From the IMG/VR virus record IMGVR_UViG_3300032282_004537, positions 1 through 29,090 of that record: a stretch of DNA of 29,090 nt. One strand, 5' to 3'. Origin of the DNA: a virus. Under the pieces are notes generated by a model. That model searched no databases and had not been told where the DNA came from. It was given only the letters and a program-made list of their open reading frames with translations. Below are positions 14,719 to 22,495 of the stretch, piece by piece. Made by a program: the position numbers and the translations under genes. The stretch's first letter is position 1. The number at the start of each line of letters is the position of its first letter.

Positions 14719-15643
14719 TATAGAAGATGGTAAAAAAGATATTAGTGCTTTTCATCTTGCCGGAATAATACCTGTAGCAGGTCAAAAACTTGATTTTAAA
14801 TTTCCATGGCACGATTGCTTGATGCCTGTTGCTGATAATTTAACCGCAGTAGAAAATGCTGTACTTCAATGTACTTATGCCGGCTGTGAAAGTATCTGGA
14901 TTGTTGCTCATCGTGAAATGCAGCCTATTTTACGCGATAGAATAGGTGATTGGATATTCGAATACGGTTCTTTACTTCAATCAAGATTTAAAGAAAGGAT
15001 GGCACAACATCAAGTAAAACAAACATCCATCTATTATGTTCCAATTCATCCAAAAGACCGTGATAAACGAGATTGTTTAGCGTGGAGTGTTATTTATGGT
15101 TCTTTGAGAGCATTTCATATATCAAAAACAATTAGTTCTTGGATTGTACCAGACAAATATTTTGTTTCATTTCCATATGGCGTTGTATCATTAGATTCAA
15201 TTTACCAAAATCGTTCGCTTATAAGTTCTCCAAAAAATTTTTATATGGAACATGATGGAAAAACAATTCGCGATGGAGAATATTTACCATTTACTTTCGA
15301 TAAAGAAGATTTTAAAAAGTTTCGCAGAGTTATAAGATCGGAAGGAACAGGAATGTTTGCTAATTTTCACAAGGACAAAGAAACAGGCAAAATAACACAA
15401 GATCGCCTCCCAGCGGAACAACGATACAGCGCCCGTTCCTTTCCGCTTGACAAGGTGTTCGGATGTGCTACACTTGAGGGCAACAATGTGGGCCAAACCG
15501 CATGGTATTCCCGCATAGATTCGTGGAAAAATTATCAAGAATTTATGCGTTCCGAAAATAGTAGATTAGTATATAGGCCGAAGTTCTTCAAATATCATGA
15601 GTGGAGTCCAATTGCAAAGGACAAAGAAGATTTAGAAGAGTAA
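14708..15643 (+). CDS. Unknown protein with nucleotidyltransferase-like N-terminus, 311 aa
   Basis: Residues ~18-70 (HLAGIIPVAG, FKFPWHDCLMPV, NLTAVENAVLQC, AGCESIWIVAH) follow the order of a sugar-nucleotidyltransferase: Gly-containing first strand, a conserved MPV-like strand, then a helix and a second strand. The GxGxR and downstream Lys motifs of true pyrophosphorylases are not evident. The C-terminal half is rich in aromatic and charged residues. It overlaps the preceding gene. A role in sugar activation for the phage glycosyltransferases is a tempting link but unproven. Confidence 0.5.
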   Translation: MLTDIEDGKKDISAFHLAGIIPVAGQKLDFKFPWHDCLMPVADNLTAVENAVLQCTYAGCESIWIVAHREMQPILRDRIGDWIFEYGSLLQSRFKERMAQHQVKQTSIYYVPIHPKDRDKRDCLAWSVIYGSLRAFHISKTISSWIVPDKYFVSFPYGVVSLDSIYQNRSLISSPKNFYMEHDGKTIRDGEYLPFTFDKEDFKKFRRVIRSEGTGMFANFHKDKETGKITQDRLPAEQRYSARSFPLDKVFGCATLEGNNVGQTAWYSRIDSWKNYQEFMRSENSRLVYRPKFFKYHEWSPIAKDKEDLEE

Positions 15644-15660
15644 TTACTTTTGGAGGAATT

Positions 15661-16029
15661 ATGGAAATGGCACTCACCGAAGAAAAAAAACTAATGGCTC
15701 GTTCTCCAAAGATGGAGGACAATCTTGATTTCGAAAAAATCAGAGAAAAAACAAAAAAGGCACGCCAAGCATTAATAGTTTCGGAAAAGCCAATTACTCC
15801 GAGTGAATTAAAAAGTATTCCAATGTATATTGGCGATATTGAAAGATATATCGATAAATATGCTTCTCAAGGAAAAGAAGAATTTCAGTACGATTGTAAA
15901 AACTTAACTAAGGCATGTTTCTTTGAATTAGCAAATCAATTCAAACATAAATACAAAGAATTTTTCGTTGTAACAAATTCTAAAACTCAAGTTATTACAA
16001 TTAATTGGTCTGGCAAAAGTGAAGTATGA
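15661..16029 (+). CDS. Unknown small charged protein, 122 aa
   Basis: It starts MEMALTEEKKLMARSPKMED after GGAGG (15652-15656). ATG 15667 is an equally good start with longer spacing. An earlier in-frame ATG at 15601 lies inside the previous gene. The protein is Lys/Glu-rich and helical, with DIERYIDKYASQGKEEFQYD near 60-80 and a strand-rich end (EFFVVTNSKTQVITINW). No family recognised. It overlaps the next gene by 4 bases. Confidence 0.6.
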   Translation: MEMALTEEKKLMARSPKMEDNLDFEKIREKTKKARQALIVSEKPITPSELKSIPMYIGDIERYIDKYASQGKEEFQYDCKNLTKACFFELANQFKHKYKEFFVVTNSKTQVITINWSGKSEV

Positions 16030-16217
16030 AAATCCGATATATCTATCCTGCTGATAATGAAGATGGGTTTGAAGAAGTAATTGTAACACGCGAAGAGGCA
16101 ATAAAAATTCAACGAGAACATGTTGCAAAAGTTCGCCCTCATTTCGTTTATAAAAACGATGAAGAAGCACTTTTGGATTATATGTGTATTCATTGGGCTG
16201 AAGAAATACCGGATTAA
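16026..16217 (+). CDS. Unknown small protein, 63 aa
   Basis: Begins MKIRYIYPADNEDGFEEVIV and ends DYMCIHWAEEIPD. The start overlaps the previous stop (ATGA). Acidic, with no membrane segment or known motif. It belongs to a run of four small genes in the same direction with overlaps or gaps of 2-4 bases, typical of phage accessory modules. Confidence 0.55.
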   Translation: MKIRYIYPADNEDGFEEVIVTREEAIKIQREHVAKVRPHFVYKNDEEALLDYMCIHWAEEIPD

Positions 16218-16219
16218 AC

Positions 16220-16411
16220 ATGAAATTCACCATTGGTGATATGTTAGTACAAGTGAACCCAACAGAAAATATATTTTGGATTCTTGTAAAAAAAGATGCA
16301 CAAGGGTTTCATTTTGAAGCTGGAAAAAGAAAAATCAGATATGTCTCTAGTTATCAGTTGCGAGAATTGATTTCTCGTGGTATATATCAGTACTTCCCGG
16401 TGGTAAAATGA
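16220..16411 (+). CDS. Small GD(L/M)L-family protein A, 63 aa
   Basis: It begins MKFTIGDMLVQVNP and ends with a Tyr-rich QYFPVVK. The next gene and the one at 16678 share the start MK-x-x-[IV]-GD-[LM]-L, a central I[IL]-like strand (FWILVKKD here) and, for this one and the next, a Y-x-V-[IV]-K end. The pattern suggests a small beta-barrel (SH3-like) fold and paralogues arisen by duplication. Function unknown. It overlaps the following gene by 4 bases. Confidence 0.55.
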   Translation: MKFTIGDMLVQVNPTENIFWILVKKDAQGFHFEAGKRKIRYVSSYQLRELISRGIYQYFPVVK

Positions 16412-16590
16412 AAATTGAAGTTGGAGATCTCCTATTAGTAAATGGACAATTGTGGACAATAATTCAAAAGAATAGAAATGTTCCACTTATTCTTGAAAAT
16501 GGAGATAGAAAAGTTCATATGTATCTTTATGAAATACAACGTTGGTTAAAAAGAGATAAAGATAGTAAGCATTACTCTGTAATCAAATAA
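16408..16590 (+). CDS. Small GD(L/M)L-family protein B, 60 aa
   Basis: Begins MKIEVGDLLLVNGQLWTIIQ and ends KHYSVIK. It is a paralogue of the 63-aa protein at 16220, with matching length, start and end. The start overlaps the previous stop codon. Behind it lies an SD (AAGAGG) that serves the broken dnaE start at 16602. No function is known. Confidence 0.55.
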   Translation: MKIEVGDLLLVNGQLWTIIQKNRNVPLILENGDRKVHMYLYEIQRWLKRDKDSKHYSVIK

Positions 16591-16601
16591 AAGAGGTTTA
16601 A

Positions 16602-16673
16602 ATGACTGAACGTAAAGTGTCCAATATTAAATTCGTTGGACTTCATGCCCATTCGGGCTTTTCTATTAGGTGA
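16602..16673 (+). pseudogene. Remnant of a dnaE 5' end (23 codons)
   Basis: ATG 16602, preceded by AAGAGG, opens a 23-codon frame ending at TGA 16671. It contains IKFVGLHAHSGFSI, which lines up with IKFIGLHCHDGFSL at the start of the intact DnaE encoded at 17776. The nucleotide sequences also align (about 70% over ~45 bases by eye), and both have AAAGAGG upstream. After FSI the homology stops. It is the 5' end of a second or former dnaE copy, cut off where the gene at 16678 begins. The peptide may still be translated. Confidence 0.75.
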
Positions 16674-16677
16674 TTTA

Positions 16678-16950
16678 ATGAAATACAAAGTTGGTGATCT
16701 TCTGTTTATCAAGAAATATGAATATAAACTTCGCCTTCGCCTTCGCCTTCGCCTTCCCCCTCGCCCTCACCTTCGCCTTCGCCCTCTCATTCAAAATACA
16801 TTTGGTATTATCACCGAAGTTGAAAAACATACGGATCTTTTTGAAAAGGATTCAACTGAAAACAACAACGGTTACATTTGGTATTCACAAGTTGATGGAA
16901 AAGAATACTATTTCTACCAAGATGAAGTTGATGGTGAGGTGATTAGTTAA
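16678..16950 (+). CDS. Small GD(L/M)L-family protein C with Leu-Arg repeat, 90 aa
   Basis: ATG 16678 (MKYKVGDLLFIKKYEYK) lies 5 bases after the TGA of the dnaE remnant, with AGGTGATTT upstream. The N-terminus matches the two paralogues at 16220 and 16408. Then a hexamer repeat encodes alternating Leu-Arg and Pro residues (about residues 18-37), and a C-terminal part (FGIITEVEKHTDLF, YYFYQDEVDGEV) returns to the family pattern. The repeat looks like an expansion inserted between two strands. An in-frame ATG at 16636 would overlap the remnant and is less likely. Confidence 0.55.
   Translation: MKYKVGDLLFIKKYEYKLRLRLRLRLPPRPHLRLRPLIQNTFGIITEVEKHTDLFEKDSTENNNGYIWYSQVDGKEYYFYQDEVDGEVIS
16729..16788 (+). 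repeat. CTTCGC hexamer microsatellite, 10 units
   Basis: Ten tandem hexamers: four CTTCGC, then CTTCCC, CCTCGC, CCTCAC, two CTTCGC and CCTCTC. It is GC-rich and pyrimidine-only apart from G and one A, in an AT-rich genome. Six-base units keep the reading frame of the 16678 gene, so copy-number change would only add or remove two residues. Confidence 0.95.
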
Positions 16951-16966
16951 ATTAATTTATCTTTTG

Positions 16967-16975
16967 TGGTAAGAT
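16967..16975 (+). promoter_or_regulatory. Extended -10 promoter candidate before the GIY-YIG gene
   Basis: TGG followed by TAAGAT (16970-16975) forms an extended -10. The -35 region (TTAAAT at 16947-16952, 17-base spacing) matches poorly. Expected start near 16982 leaves a 30-base leader with a good SD before ATG 17013. It would also feed dnaE. Confidence 0.35.
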
Positions 16976-16990
16976 ACACCATTCATATTA

Positions 16991-16999
16991 CTATTTATA
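16991..16999 (+). promoter_or_regulatory. CTATTTATA motif before the GIY-YIG gene
   Basis: Exact copy of the 9-mer at 7362 and 8857. It ends 13 bases before ATG 17013 and directly abuts the SD (TGAGGAG), so if it were a -10 box the transcript would begin inside the SD. This copy may therefore have another role. Confidence 0.25.
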
Positions 17000-17012
17000 C
17001 TGAGGAGTTAAT

Positions 17013-17789
17013 ATGACAAGCGGCGTATATATCATAAAAAATAAAATTAATAATAAAGTTTATATAGGAAGTTCAATTCATATTCCTAAAAGATGGAAAG
17101 AACACATAAGACATTTAGACAGCAATGAACATACTAATCAATATTTACAAAATTCTTGGAATCAAAATGGAAAAGACAATTTTGAATTTTTAATAGCCGA
17201 AGAATGTGATATAGAAAATTTATTGATAGTAGAACAAAAATGGCTTGATACTACAAAATCATATGAGCCAGAAAATGGCTATAATATTTGTCAGTATGCG
17301 GGCAACACTCTTGGAAGGTTTCATACAGAAGAAGCAAGAAAGAAAATTAGTGAAAACCACCACGATGTTAGTGGAGAAAATAACCCTATGTTTGGCGTTC
17401 CTTCACCAAATTTTGGTAAAAGACACAGCGAAGAAACAAAAAATAAAATATCTCAAAAACTAAAGGGTAAGAAATCTTGGAATGAAGGAAAAACAAAAGA
17501 AAATGATCTTTTACTAAAAAAACATTCAGAAAGAATGACTGGTAAAAATAATCCTTTTTATGGGAAAACCCTTTCTGAAGAAAGAAAAGATCAATTAAGA
17601 AAAAATAAAAGTGGTGAAAATAATTCCTTGTCTAAATTGACTTGGGAAAAGGTTAGGCAAATAAGAAAACTAAACAAAGATGGCTTGTCTAATCGCAAGA
17701 TTGCTGCTATGTTTGATGTATCTTCAACTACCATCTGTAGTATTGTAAATAATCTATCTTGGAAAGAGGAAAATAATGGAACGAATTAA
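17013..17789 (+). CDS. GIY-YIG homing endonuclease with NUMOD3 repeats
   Basis: A free-standing intron-type endonuclease of the I-TevI / Seg kind. The GIY-YIG domain is at ~1-95: SGVYIIKN, VYIGSS, R27 of KRWKEH, and E74 (LLIVEQKWLD). It is followed by DNA-binding NUMOD3 modules (GENNPMFGV, GKRHSEETKNKISQ, GKNNPFYGKTLSEERKDQLR) and a C-terminal helix-turn-helix of the NUMOD1 kind (GLSNRKIAAMFDVSSTTICS). Its 3' end overlaps the dnaE start by 14 bases. Such enzymes cut the matching site in phages lacking them and spread by repair. Position next to dnaE, and just after a dnaE 5' remnant, suggests dnaE is the target region. Confidence 0.9.
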   Translation: MTSGVYIIKNKINNKVYIGSSIHIPKRWKEHIRHLDSNEHTNQYLQNSWNQNGKDNFEFLIAEECDIENLLIVEQKWLDTTKSYEPENGYNICQYAGNTLGRFHTEEARKKISENHHDVSGENNPMFGVPSPNFGKRHSEETKNKISQKLKGKKSWNEGKTKENDLLLKKHSERMTGKNNPFYGKTLSEERKDQLRKNKSGENNSLSKLTWEKVRQIRKLNKDGLSNRKIAAMFDVSSTTICSIVNNLSWKEENNGTN

Positions 17790-20700
17790 GTCAAAAATTA
17801 AGTTCATCGGACTCCATTGTCATGACGGCTTCTCACTTTTTGATGGACTTGGATTGCCGCAAGAACATATGGATTTTGCTTATTCAAATGGAATGGATGC
17901 CATGGCTATAACAAACCATGGCAACATGAATTCTCTTGCATATCAAGTTCTACATGCCAAGAAAATGAAAAAGGAAGGAAAAGATTTCAAGCCGATCTAT
18001 GGCTGTGAAATGTATTTTCATCCTTCTATTGCTGCTTGGCGGAAAGATAAGGAAGAAATTGAAAAAACAACAAAAGCAAAAAAAGAGGACGAAGAGATCA
18101 CAGGAGCGATTGTTGAGAACGAAGAAGAGACAAAGAAGACTAAGAAGAGTATCCTCAATCGGCGTTCCCACCTTGTTCTTCTCGCACAAAATCAGAAAGG
18201 TCTGAATAATCTTTTTACTCTTATCAGCAAGAGTTTTTCAGACGAGAATTACTATCGTTTTCCTCGTATTGACTATGAAATGTTGAAGCAATTCAACGAA
18301 GGTATTATTGCGTCTTCTGCCTGTCTTGGTGGAGTATATGCTACTGATTTTTGGGAGAATTGGGATAATGGTGAAGAAGCAATTCTAAATGCTATGCGTG
18401 AAACATCACGCAAGATGATTGATGTATTTGGTGATCGTTGGTATGGCGAAGTTCAGTGGAATGGTATTCCAGAACAGCACAAATTAAATCAACTGATTAT
18501 TCGTGTATGCGAAGAGTTTGGTATTAAAGTTATTTCTACTGGTGATAGTCATTATCCATCTCCCGGAGCTTGGAAAGACCGAGAAATTTACAAGAAACTT
18601 GGTTTTCTTGGTAATGGCAAAACAATTGATACTACCCTTCCAGATAGTATTGATGACATGGAATATACACTTTATCCCAAGAACGGTGATGAAATGTGGC
18701 AGGCATACAAGAAGTATTCTGCCAAGTGTGGTGTAAAGTATAATGACGATTTTGTCCTCAAAACAATTGAGGAAACATGGGATATTGCCTTCAATCGTAT
18801 TGAAAACTTTATTCCAGATAATACTGTTCGTCTGCCAAATTTTATTCTTCCCGAAGGTAAAACAGCAGAAGAAACACTTGATCAACTCGCAGAAACAGGT
18901 TTGCGAGATATGAAGAAGTGGAGCAATAAAGAATATCATGATCGCCTTCTACGAGAACTTGATGTAATCAAGGAGCGTGGATTTGCCAAGTATTTCTTGA
19001 CAATGAAAGCGATTTCTGATCGTGCAAATGAAAGTTATATTACTGGTCCCGGTCGTGGTTCTGCGGCAGGTGCTCTTGTATCTTATGTTCTTGGAATTAC
19101 TCAAGTTGATCCAATTAAGCATGGCCTTCAATTTGAGCGTTTCCTTTCAAAGACAGCAACAGATTATCCCGATATTGATTATGATGTAAGTGATGCTATG
19201 GGATTGAAACAGAACCTTATTGATGAATGGGGCAAGAATAATGTTGTTCCAATTACAAATTGGAATACACTACAGCTGCGTTCACTAATCAAGGATATTA
19301 GTAAGTTCTATGGCGTTGATTTCCAAGAGGTAAATGCAGTAACAAATAAAATGTTGCTTGAAGCAACTCCACTTGCGAAAGCGGAGCATGGAATTACTGC
19401 TGGTGTATATAATCCAACATTCGAAGAGGTAATGAAATATTCACTATCCCTTCAAACATTCCTCGGTCAGTATCCGCATATCAAAACCCATATTGAACAA
19501 TTACATGGTTCAATCCGTTCAGCATCTCGTCATGCTGGCGGTATTGTTGTTGGTGAAAATCTTGATAAATGGATGCCGCTAATCAATAGCAAGGGTGTTC
19601 GCCAAACACCTTGGAGTGAGGGTCAGAACGTCCGTCACCTTGAACCTATGGGTTTTATCAAGTTTGACGTACTTGGTCTTGAAACTTTGAATATGATGGA
19701 GAAAGCAATTCAGCATGTTCTCCGACGTCATCATGGAATTAAAAATCCAGAATTCAAAGATGTGAAGCAATTCTATTCCAAACATCTACATCCTGATGTC
19801 TTGGACATGAATGACAAGAATGTATATGAGAATATTTTTCATGCTGGTAAATGGGCAGGAATTTTCCAATTTACAGAAAGTGGAGCACAAAATTTCTGTC
19901 AGAAAGTAAAGCCAAACAATATCGTTGATATTTCTTCTATTACTTCTATTTTCCGTCCCGGTCCTCTATCTGCCGGGGTAGATAAATCATTTGCCGAAAG
20001 TAAGCATGATCCGGATAGTGTTGTGTATGAACATCCACTAATCAAAGAGGCTACAAGTGAAACATACGGATACTTGGTTTTCCAAGAACAGATTGCCTTA
20101 CTTGCTCACAAACTTGGTCGTGACATTTCTCTTGATGAAGGTAATTCTCTCCGAAAAGTCTTGACCAAGAAAGGAACAGGAAAGGAGGCAGAAGTTAAAG
20201 AAAAACTACACGATAAGTTTATTAATGGTTGTGTAGATAAAGGTCTTGGTAAAGAGATTGGTGAGAAACTGTGGCAGAAGTTTATTTACTTCTCAGGATA
20301 CGGTTTCAACAAGTCTCATGCTGTATCTTATTCTATTATTTCTTTCCAGTGTGCTTGGTTGTACAATTATTATCCAAGCGAATGGCTTGCTGCCTATCTT
20401 GACAGTCAGCCAGAAACAAAGAAAGAAAAGGCAGTAAATATCGTAAAGGCCGCTGGATATAATGTTCAAGGCGTAGATATTAATAAGTCTGGAAAAGTAT
20501 GGGAAATTAGTGAAGATGGAAAAACATTAATTCAGCCACTTTCAGCCATCAAGGGTGTAGGTGATGCTGCTATTAAAGAGATCCTTGATCATAGACCGTT
20601 TAAAACGATTGAGGACTTCCTTTTCCATCCTCGTGTAAGTTATAGTAAGTTGAATAAGAAGAATGTTGATGCTCTTTGTAGGAGTGAAGCACTTCTGTCA

Positions 20701-21195
20701 TTAATGGATAGTCGCTTTACTGGAGGTAAGCATTTCTGGTCTGCTGTCGCTGTTGATCGTCCTCGTAAACCGGATAATCTCCTTGAGAATATTAAAACAT
20801 ATGCAGCAGAAGGAGACTTTACGCGAGATGAAAAAATTCTTAACACTTTGGAGTTGACAGGAGTTTATCCAATCAATATGATAGTCTCCGAGGATGTTCA
20901 GAAGAAACTTGCAGAAAAAATGATCCCACCTCTAGGTGAATTTGATCAAGAACTTGGTATTTGTTGGTTCATTCCAAAAGGTATTGAGAAGAAAACAACG
21001 AAGAAAGGTACACAATATCTAATCGTTGAGGCGATTGATGAAACTAATATTGTGACCAAGATTAAGTGTTGGAAATTTGATCCAAAGAAAGATATAATTC
21101 ATCTCAATCATCCTTATGTTGCAAGGTTGGAATATCAAGAGGATTGGGGTTTTTCAGTTCGTTCTATTAACAAAGCATTTAAGCTTATTGGGTAA
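17776..21195 (+). CDS. dnaE: DNA polymerase III alpha subunit (family C polymerase)
   Basis: The replicative polymerase, 1139 aa. Domains in order: PHP (GLHCHDGFSLFDG, ITNHGN, YGCEMYF, GDSHYPSP), with most metal-type His residues kept; palm with GPGRGSAAGALVSYVLG near 422 and catalytic D466 and D468 in PDIDYD; third Asp D631 in KFDVLGL; fingers and beta-binding region with GYGFNKSHAVSYS; helix-hairpin-helix AIKGVGDAAIKEIL near 922; and a C-terminal OB fold to ~1130. A Lys/Glu-rich insert lies near 93-125. It is slightly shorter than E. coli DnaE. ATG 17776 follows AAAGAGGAAAATA, inside the endonuclease gene. A DnaE in place of a family A or B phage polymerase is unusual for T4-like neighbours. 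Confidence 0.95.
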   Translation: MERIKSKIKFIGLHCHDGFSLFDGLGLPQEHMDFAYSNGMDAMAITNHGNMNSLAYQVLHAKKMKKEGKDFKPIYGCEMYFHPSIAAWRKDKEEIEKTTKAKKEDEEITGAIVENEEETKKTKKSILNRRSHLVLLAQNQKGLNNLFTLISKSFSDENYYRFPRIDYEMLKQFNEGIIASSACLGGVYATDFWENWDNGEEAILNAMRETSRKMIDVFGDRWYGEVQWNGIPEQHKLNQLIIRVCEEFGIKVISTGDSHYPSPGAWKDREIYKKLGFLGNGKTIDTTLPDSIDDMEYTLYPKNGDEMWQAYKKYSAKCGVKYNDDFVLKTIEETWDIAFNRIENFIPDNTVRLPNFILPEGKTAEETLDQLAETGLRDMKKWSNKEYHDRLLRELDVIKERGFAKYFLTMKAISDRANESYITGPGRGSAAGALVSYVLGITQVDPIKHGLQFERFLSKTATDYPDIDYDVSDAMGLKQNLIDEWGKNNVVPITNWNTLQLRSLIKDISKFYGVDFQEVNAVTNKMLLEATPLAKAEHGITAGVYNPTFEEVMKYSLSLQTFLGQYPHIKTHIEQLHGSIRSASRHAGGIVVGENLDKWMPLINSKGVRQTPWSEGQNVRHLEPMGFIKFDVLGLETLNMMEKAIQHVLRRHHGIKNPEFKDVKQFYSKHLHPDVLDMNDKNVYENIFHAGKWAGIFQFTESGAQNFCQKVKPNNIVDISSITSIFRPGPLSAGVDKSFAESKHDPDSVVYEHPLIKEATSETYGYLVFQEQIALLAHKLGRDISLDEGNSLRKVLTKKGTGKEAEVKEKLHDKFINGCVDKGLGKEIGEKLWQKFIYFSGYGFNKSHAVSYSIISFQCAWLYNYYPSEWLAAYLDSQPETKKEKAVNIVKAAGYNVQGVDINKSGKVWEISEDGKTLIQPLSAIKGVGDAAIKEILDHRPFKTIEDFLFHPRVSYSKLNKKNVDALCRSEALLSLMDSRFTGGKHFWSAVAVDRPRKPDNLLENIKTYAAEGDFTRDEKILNTLELTGVYPINMIVSEDVQKKLAEKMIPPLGEFDQELGICWFIPKGIEKKTTKKGTQYLIVEAIDETNIVTKIKCWKFDPKKDIIHLNHPYVARLEYQEDWGFSVRSINKAFKLIG

Positions 21196-21202
21196 AAAAA
21201 AT

Positions 21203-21643
21203 ATGAAAATAGCAATTACAAGTGGATATTTTAATCCAATACATCCAGGTCATATTGAGTGCTTTAAATTAGCAAAAGAATTACCAGAAATAACTAAGTT
21301 ATGTGTTATTGTCAATAATGATAAACAAGCGTTTCTGAAACGTGGTGTCCAGTCATTTCAAAAGCAAGAAGATAGAATTTCTATTGTTTCTTCCATTAAA
21401 TGTGTAGATGATGTATTTTTATCAATTGATGATGATCTTACTGTTTGTAACACATTAAAAAATGTAGTTTCTTATTACCAAGCTATGGATCATAGAGTTG
21501 GATTTGTTTTCGCAAAGGGTGGAGATAGATTTTCTAATAACACTCCTGAAAAAATAATTTGCGATGAATTAGGAATCCAATTAATTGACGGTTTAGGAGC
21601 AAAAACACATAACAGTTCAGATTATGTGAAAGGAATTGTATAA
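21203..21643 (+). CDS. Cytidylyltransferase-like protein (HxGH nucleotidyltransferase)
   Basis: A 146-aa single-domain protein of the cytidylyl/adenylyl-transferase superfamily. The nucleotide-binding motif is SGYFNPIHPGHIECF near 6-20 (HPGH). KGGDR near 110 and NSSDYVKGIV at the C-terminus take the place of the ISSSxxR-type motif. Relatives include glycerol-3-phosphate cytidylyltransferase and the C-domain of HldE. It would join CTP or ATP to a phosphorylated substrate, perhaps to make a nucleotide sugar or cofactor. ATG 21203 follows the dnaE stop after 7 bases with no clear SD. A longer in-frame start at 21116 lies inside dnaE. It overlaps the next gene by one base. Confidence 0.75.
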   Translation: MKIAITSGYFNPIHPGHIECFKLAKELPEITKLCVIVNNDKQAFLKRGVQSFQKQEDRISIVSSIKCVDDVFLSIDDDLTVCNTLKNVVSYYQAMDHRVGFVFAKGGDRFSNNTPEKIICDELGIQLIDGLGAKTHNSSDYVKGIV

Positions 21644-21822
21644 TGAACGAGAAATTAAAAGAAGAATTACTCGCATTTTTTACGAATGTTGAAAGAACCA
21701 TGAAAGCGTATAATTATGCGCTTACATCAAGAGAATATATTGATCCACAGTCTCATATGAGGAATATCGAAAATATTAATCGTATGTGTTCTGAATTAAA
21801 AAAGAAGGTTCAAAACTCATGA
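21643..21822 (+). CDS. Unknown small helical protein, 59 aa
   Basis: ATG 21643 overlaps the preceding stop by one base (TAATG), and AAGGA lies about 10 bases upstream. It begins MNEKLKEELLAFFTNVERTM and ends LKKKVQNS. The residues are charged and helical with no known motif. It overlaps the following gene by 4 bases (ATGA), so the frame is supported on both sides by coupling. Confidence 0.6.
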   Translation: MNEKLKEELLAFFTNVERTMKAYNYALTSREYIDPQSHMRNIENINRMCSELKKKVQNS

Positions 21823-22007
21823 ATGATATTGCTTTTGCTATTATTAGAAAGGCTCGTATGGAAGCAGAAAAAGAAATTATATCAGAAAACATGATGGGGC
21901 TTGACTTTGTCGCTCTGTTGTGCGAATGTAGACCTGTTGTGCGTCTTATGCGTATGACTGAAGATTTTGGTGGATACGATATGGAATTTAAAAAAGGTGA
22001 ATGGTAA
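21819..22007 (+). CDS. Unknown small protein, 62 aa
   Basis: Begins MNDIAFAIIRKARMEAEKEI and ends FGGYDMEFKKGEW. Two Cys (LLCECRPVV) lie mid-way. ATGA overlap with the previous gene and one-base overlap with dut. No family recognised. It belongs to the nucleotide-metabolism unit by position only. Confidence 0.55.
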   Translation: MNDIAFAIIRKARMEAEKEIISENMMGLDFVALLCECRPVVRLMRMTEDFGGYDMEFKKGEW

Positions 22008-22495
22008 TGTTGTTAGAATATACTACCGTACATGAAAATGTTTTCAAACCAACGAGAGCAAATCCAAGTGACGTTGGTCTTGATCTCTTCTTTTCTCCCG
22101 ATGTAAAACACGGAGAACATGATCAAGAAAAGAATATACCACTTGGTAGTATTGTAATCATGCCAAGTCAATGTGTAAAAATCAGAACCGGTTTGCGCTT
22201 TGCTGTACCACATGGATTTTGTTTAGAAATTAAGAACAGAAGTAGCGTAAGTAGTAAAAAAGAACTTCTTGTTGGTGGTGGTGTTATTGATCCCGGTTAT
22301 GATGGTGAAGTTGTAATCATCATGCATAATGTTGGTCGTAATCCACAAATTATTAAACCAGGAGACAAAATTGCACAAGCAGTATTGTTTCCAGTAGTTC
22401 ATGTTAGACCAATATTGGTCGATGAGAAAAAATTATATGCTGATAAAATCGCCATGAGCGATAGAGGTAATAATGGATTTGGTTCAACAGGCTGA
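22007..22495 (+). CDS. dut: dUTP pyrophosphatase (trimeric dUTPase)
   Basis: Hydrolyses dUTP to dUMP, keeping uracil out of phage DNA and feeding ThyX. All five family motifs are present in order: DVGLDLF (motif 1), NRSSVS (2), GGVIDPGYDGEVVI (3), PGDKIAQAVLFPV (4) and a C-terminal arm RGNNGFGSTG (5). Length 162 aa is normal for the homotrimer. ATG 22007 is 7 bases after AAGGTG. ATG 22001 in the same frame is too close to the SD. The last 23 bases overlap the HNH endonuclease gene, so the conserved arm motif and the start of a selfish gene share DNA. Confidence 0.95.
   Translation: MLLEYTTVHENVFKPTRANPSDVGLDLFFSPDVKHGEHDQEKNIPLGSIVIMPSQCVKIRTGLRFAVPHGFCLEIKNRSSVSSKKELLVGGGVIDPGYDGEVVIIMHNVGRNPQIIKPGDKIAQAVLFPVVHVRPILVDEKKLYADKIAMSDRGNNGFGSTG

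Noticed and set aside
16636-16677. A longer start for the repeat-containing small gene.
   Set aside because: ATG 16636 lies in the dnaE remnant and has no SD. ATG 16678 gives the family-type MK-x-x-[IV]-GD start.
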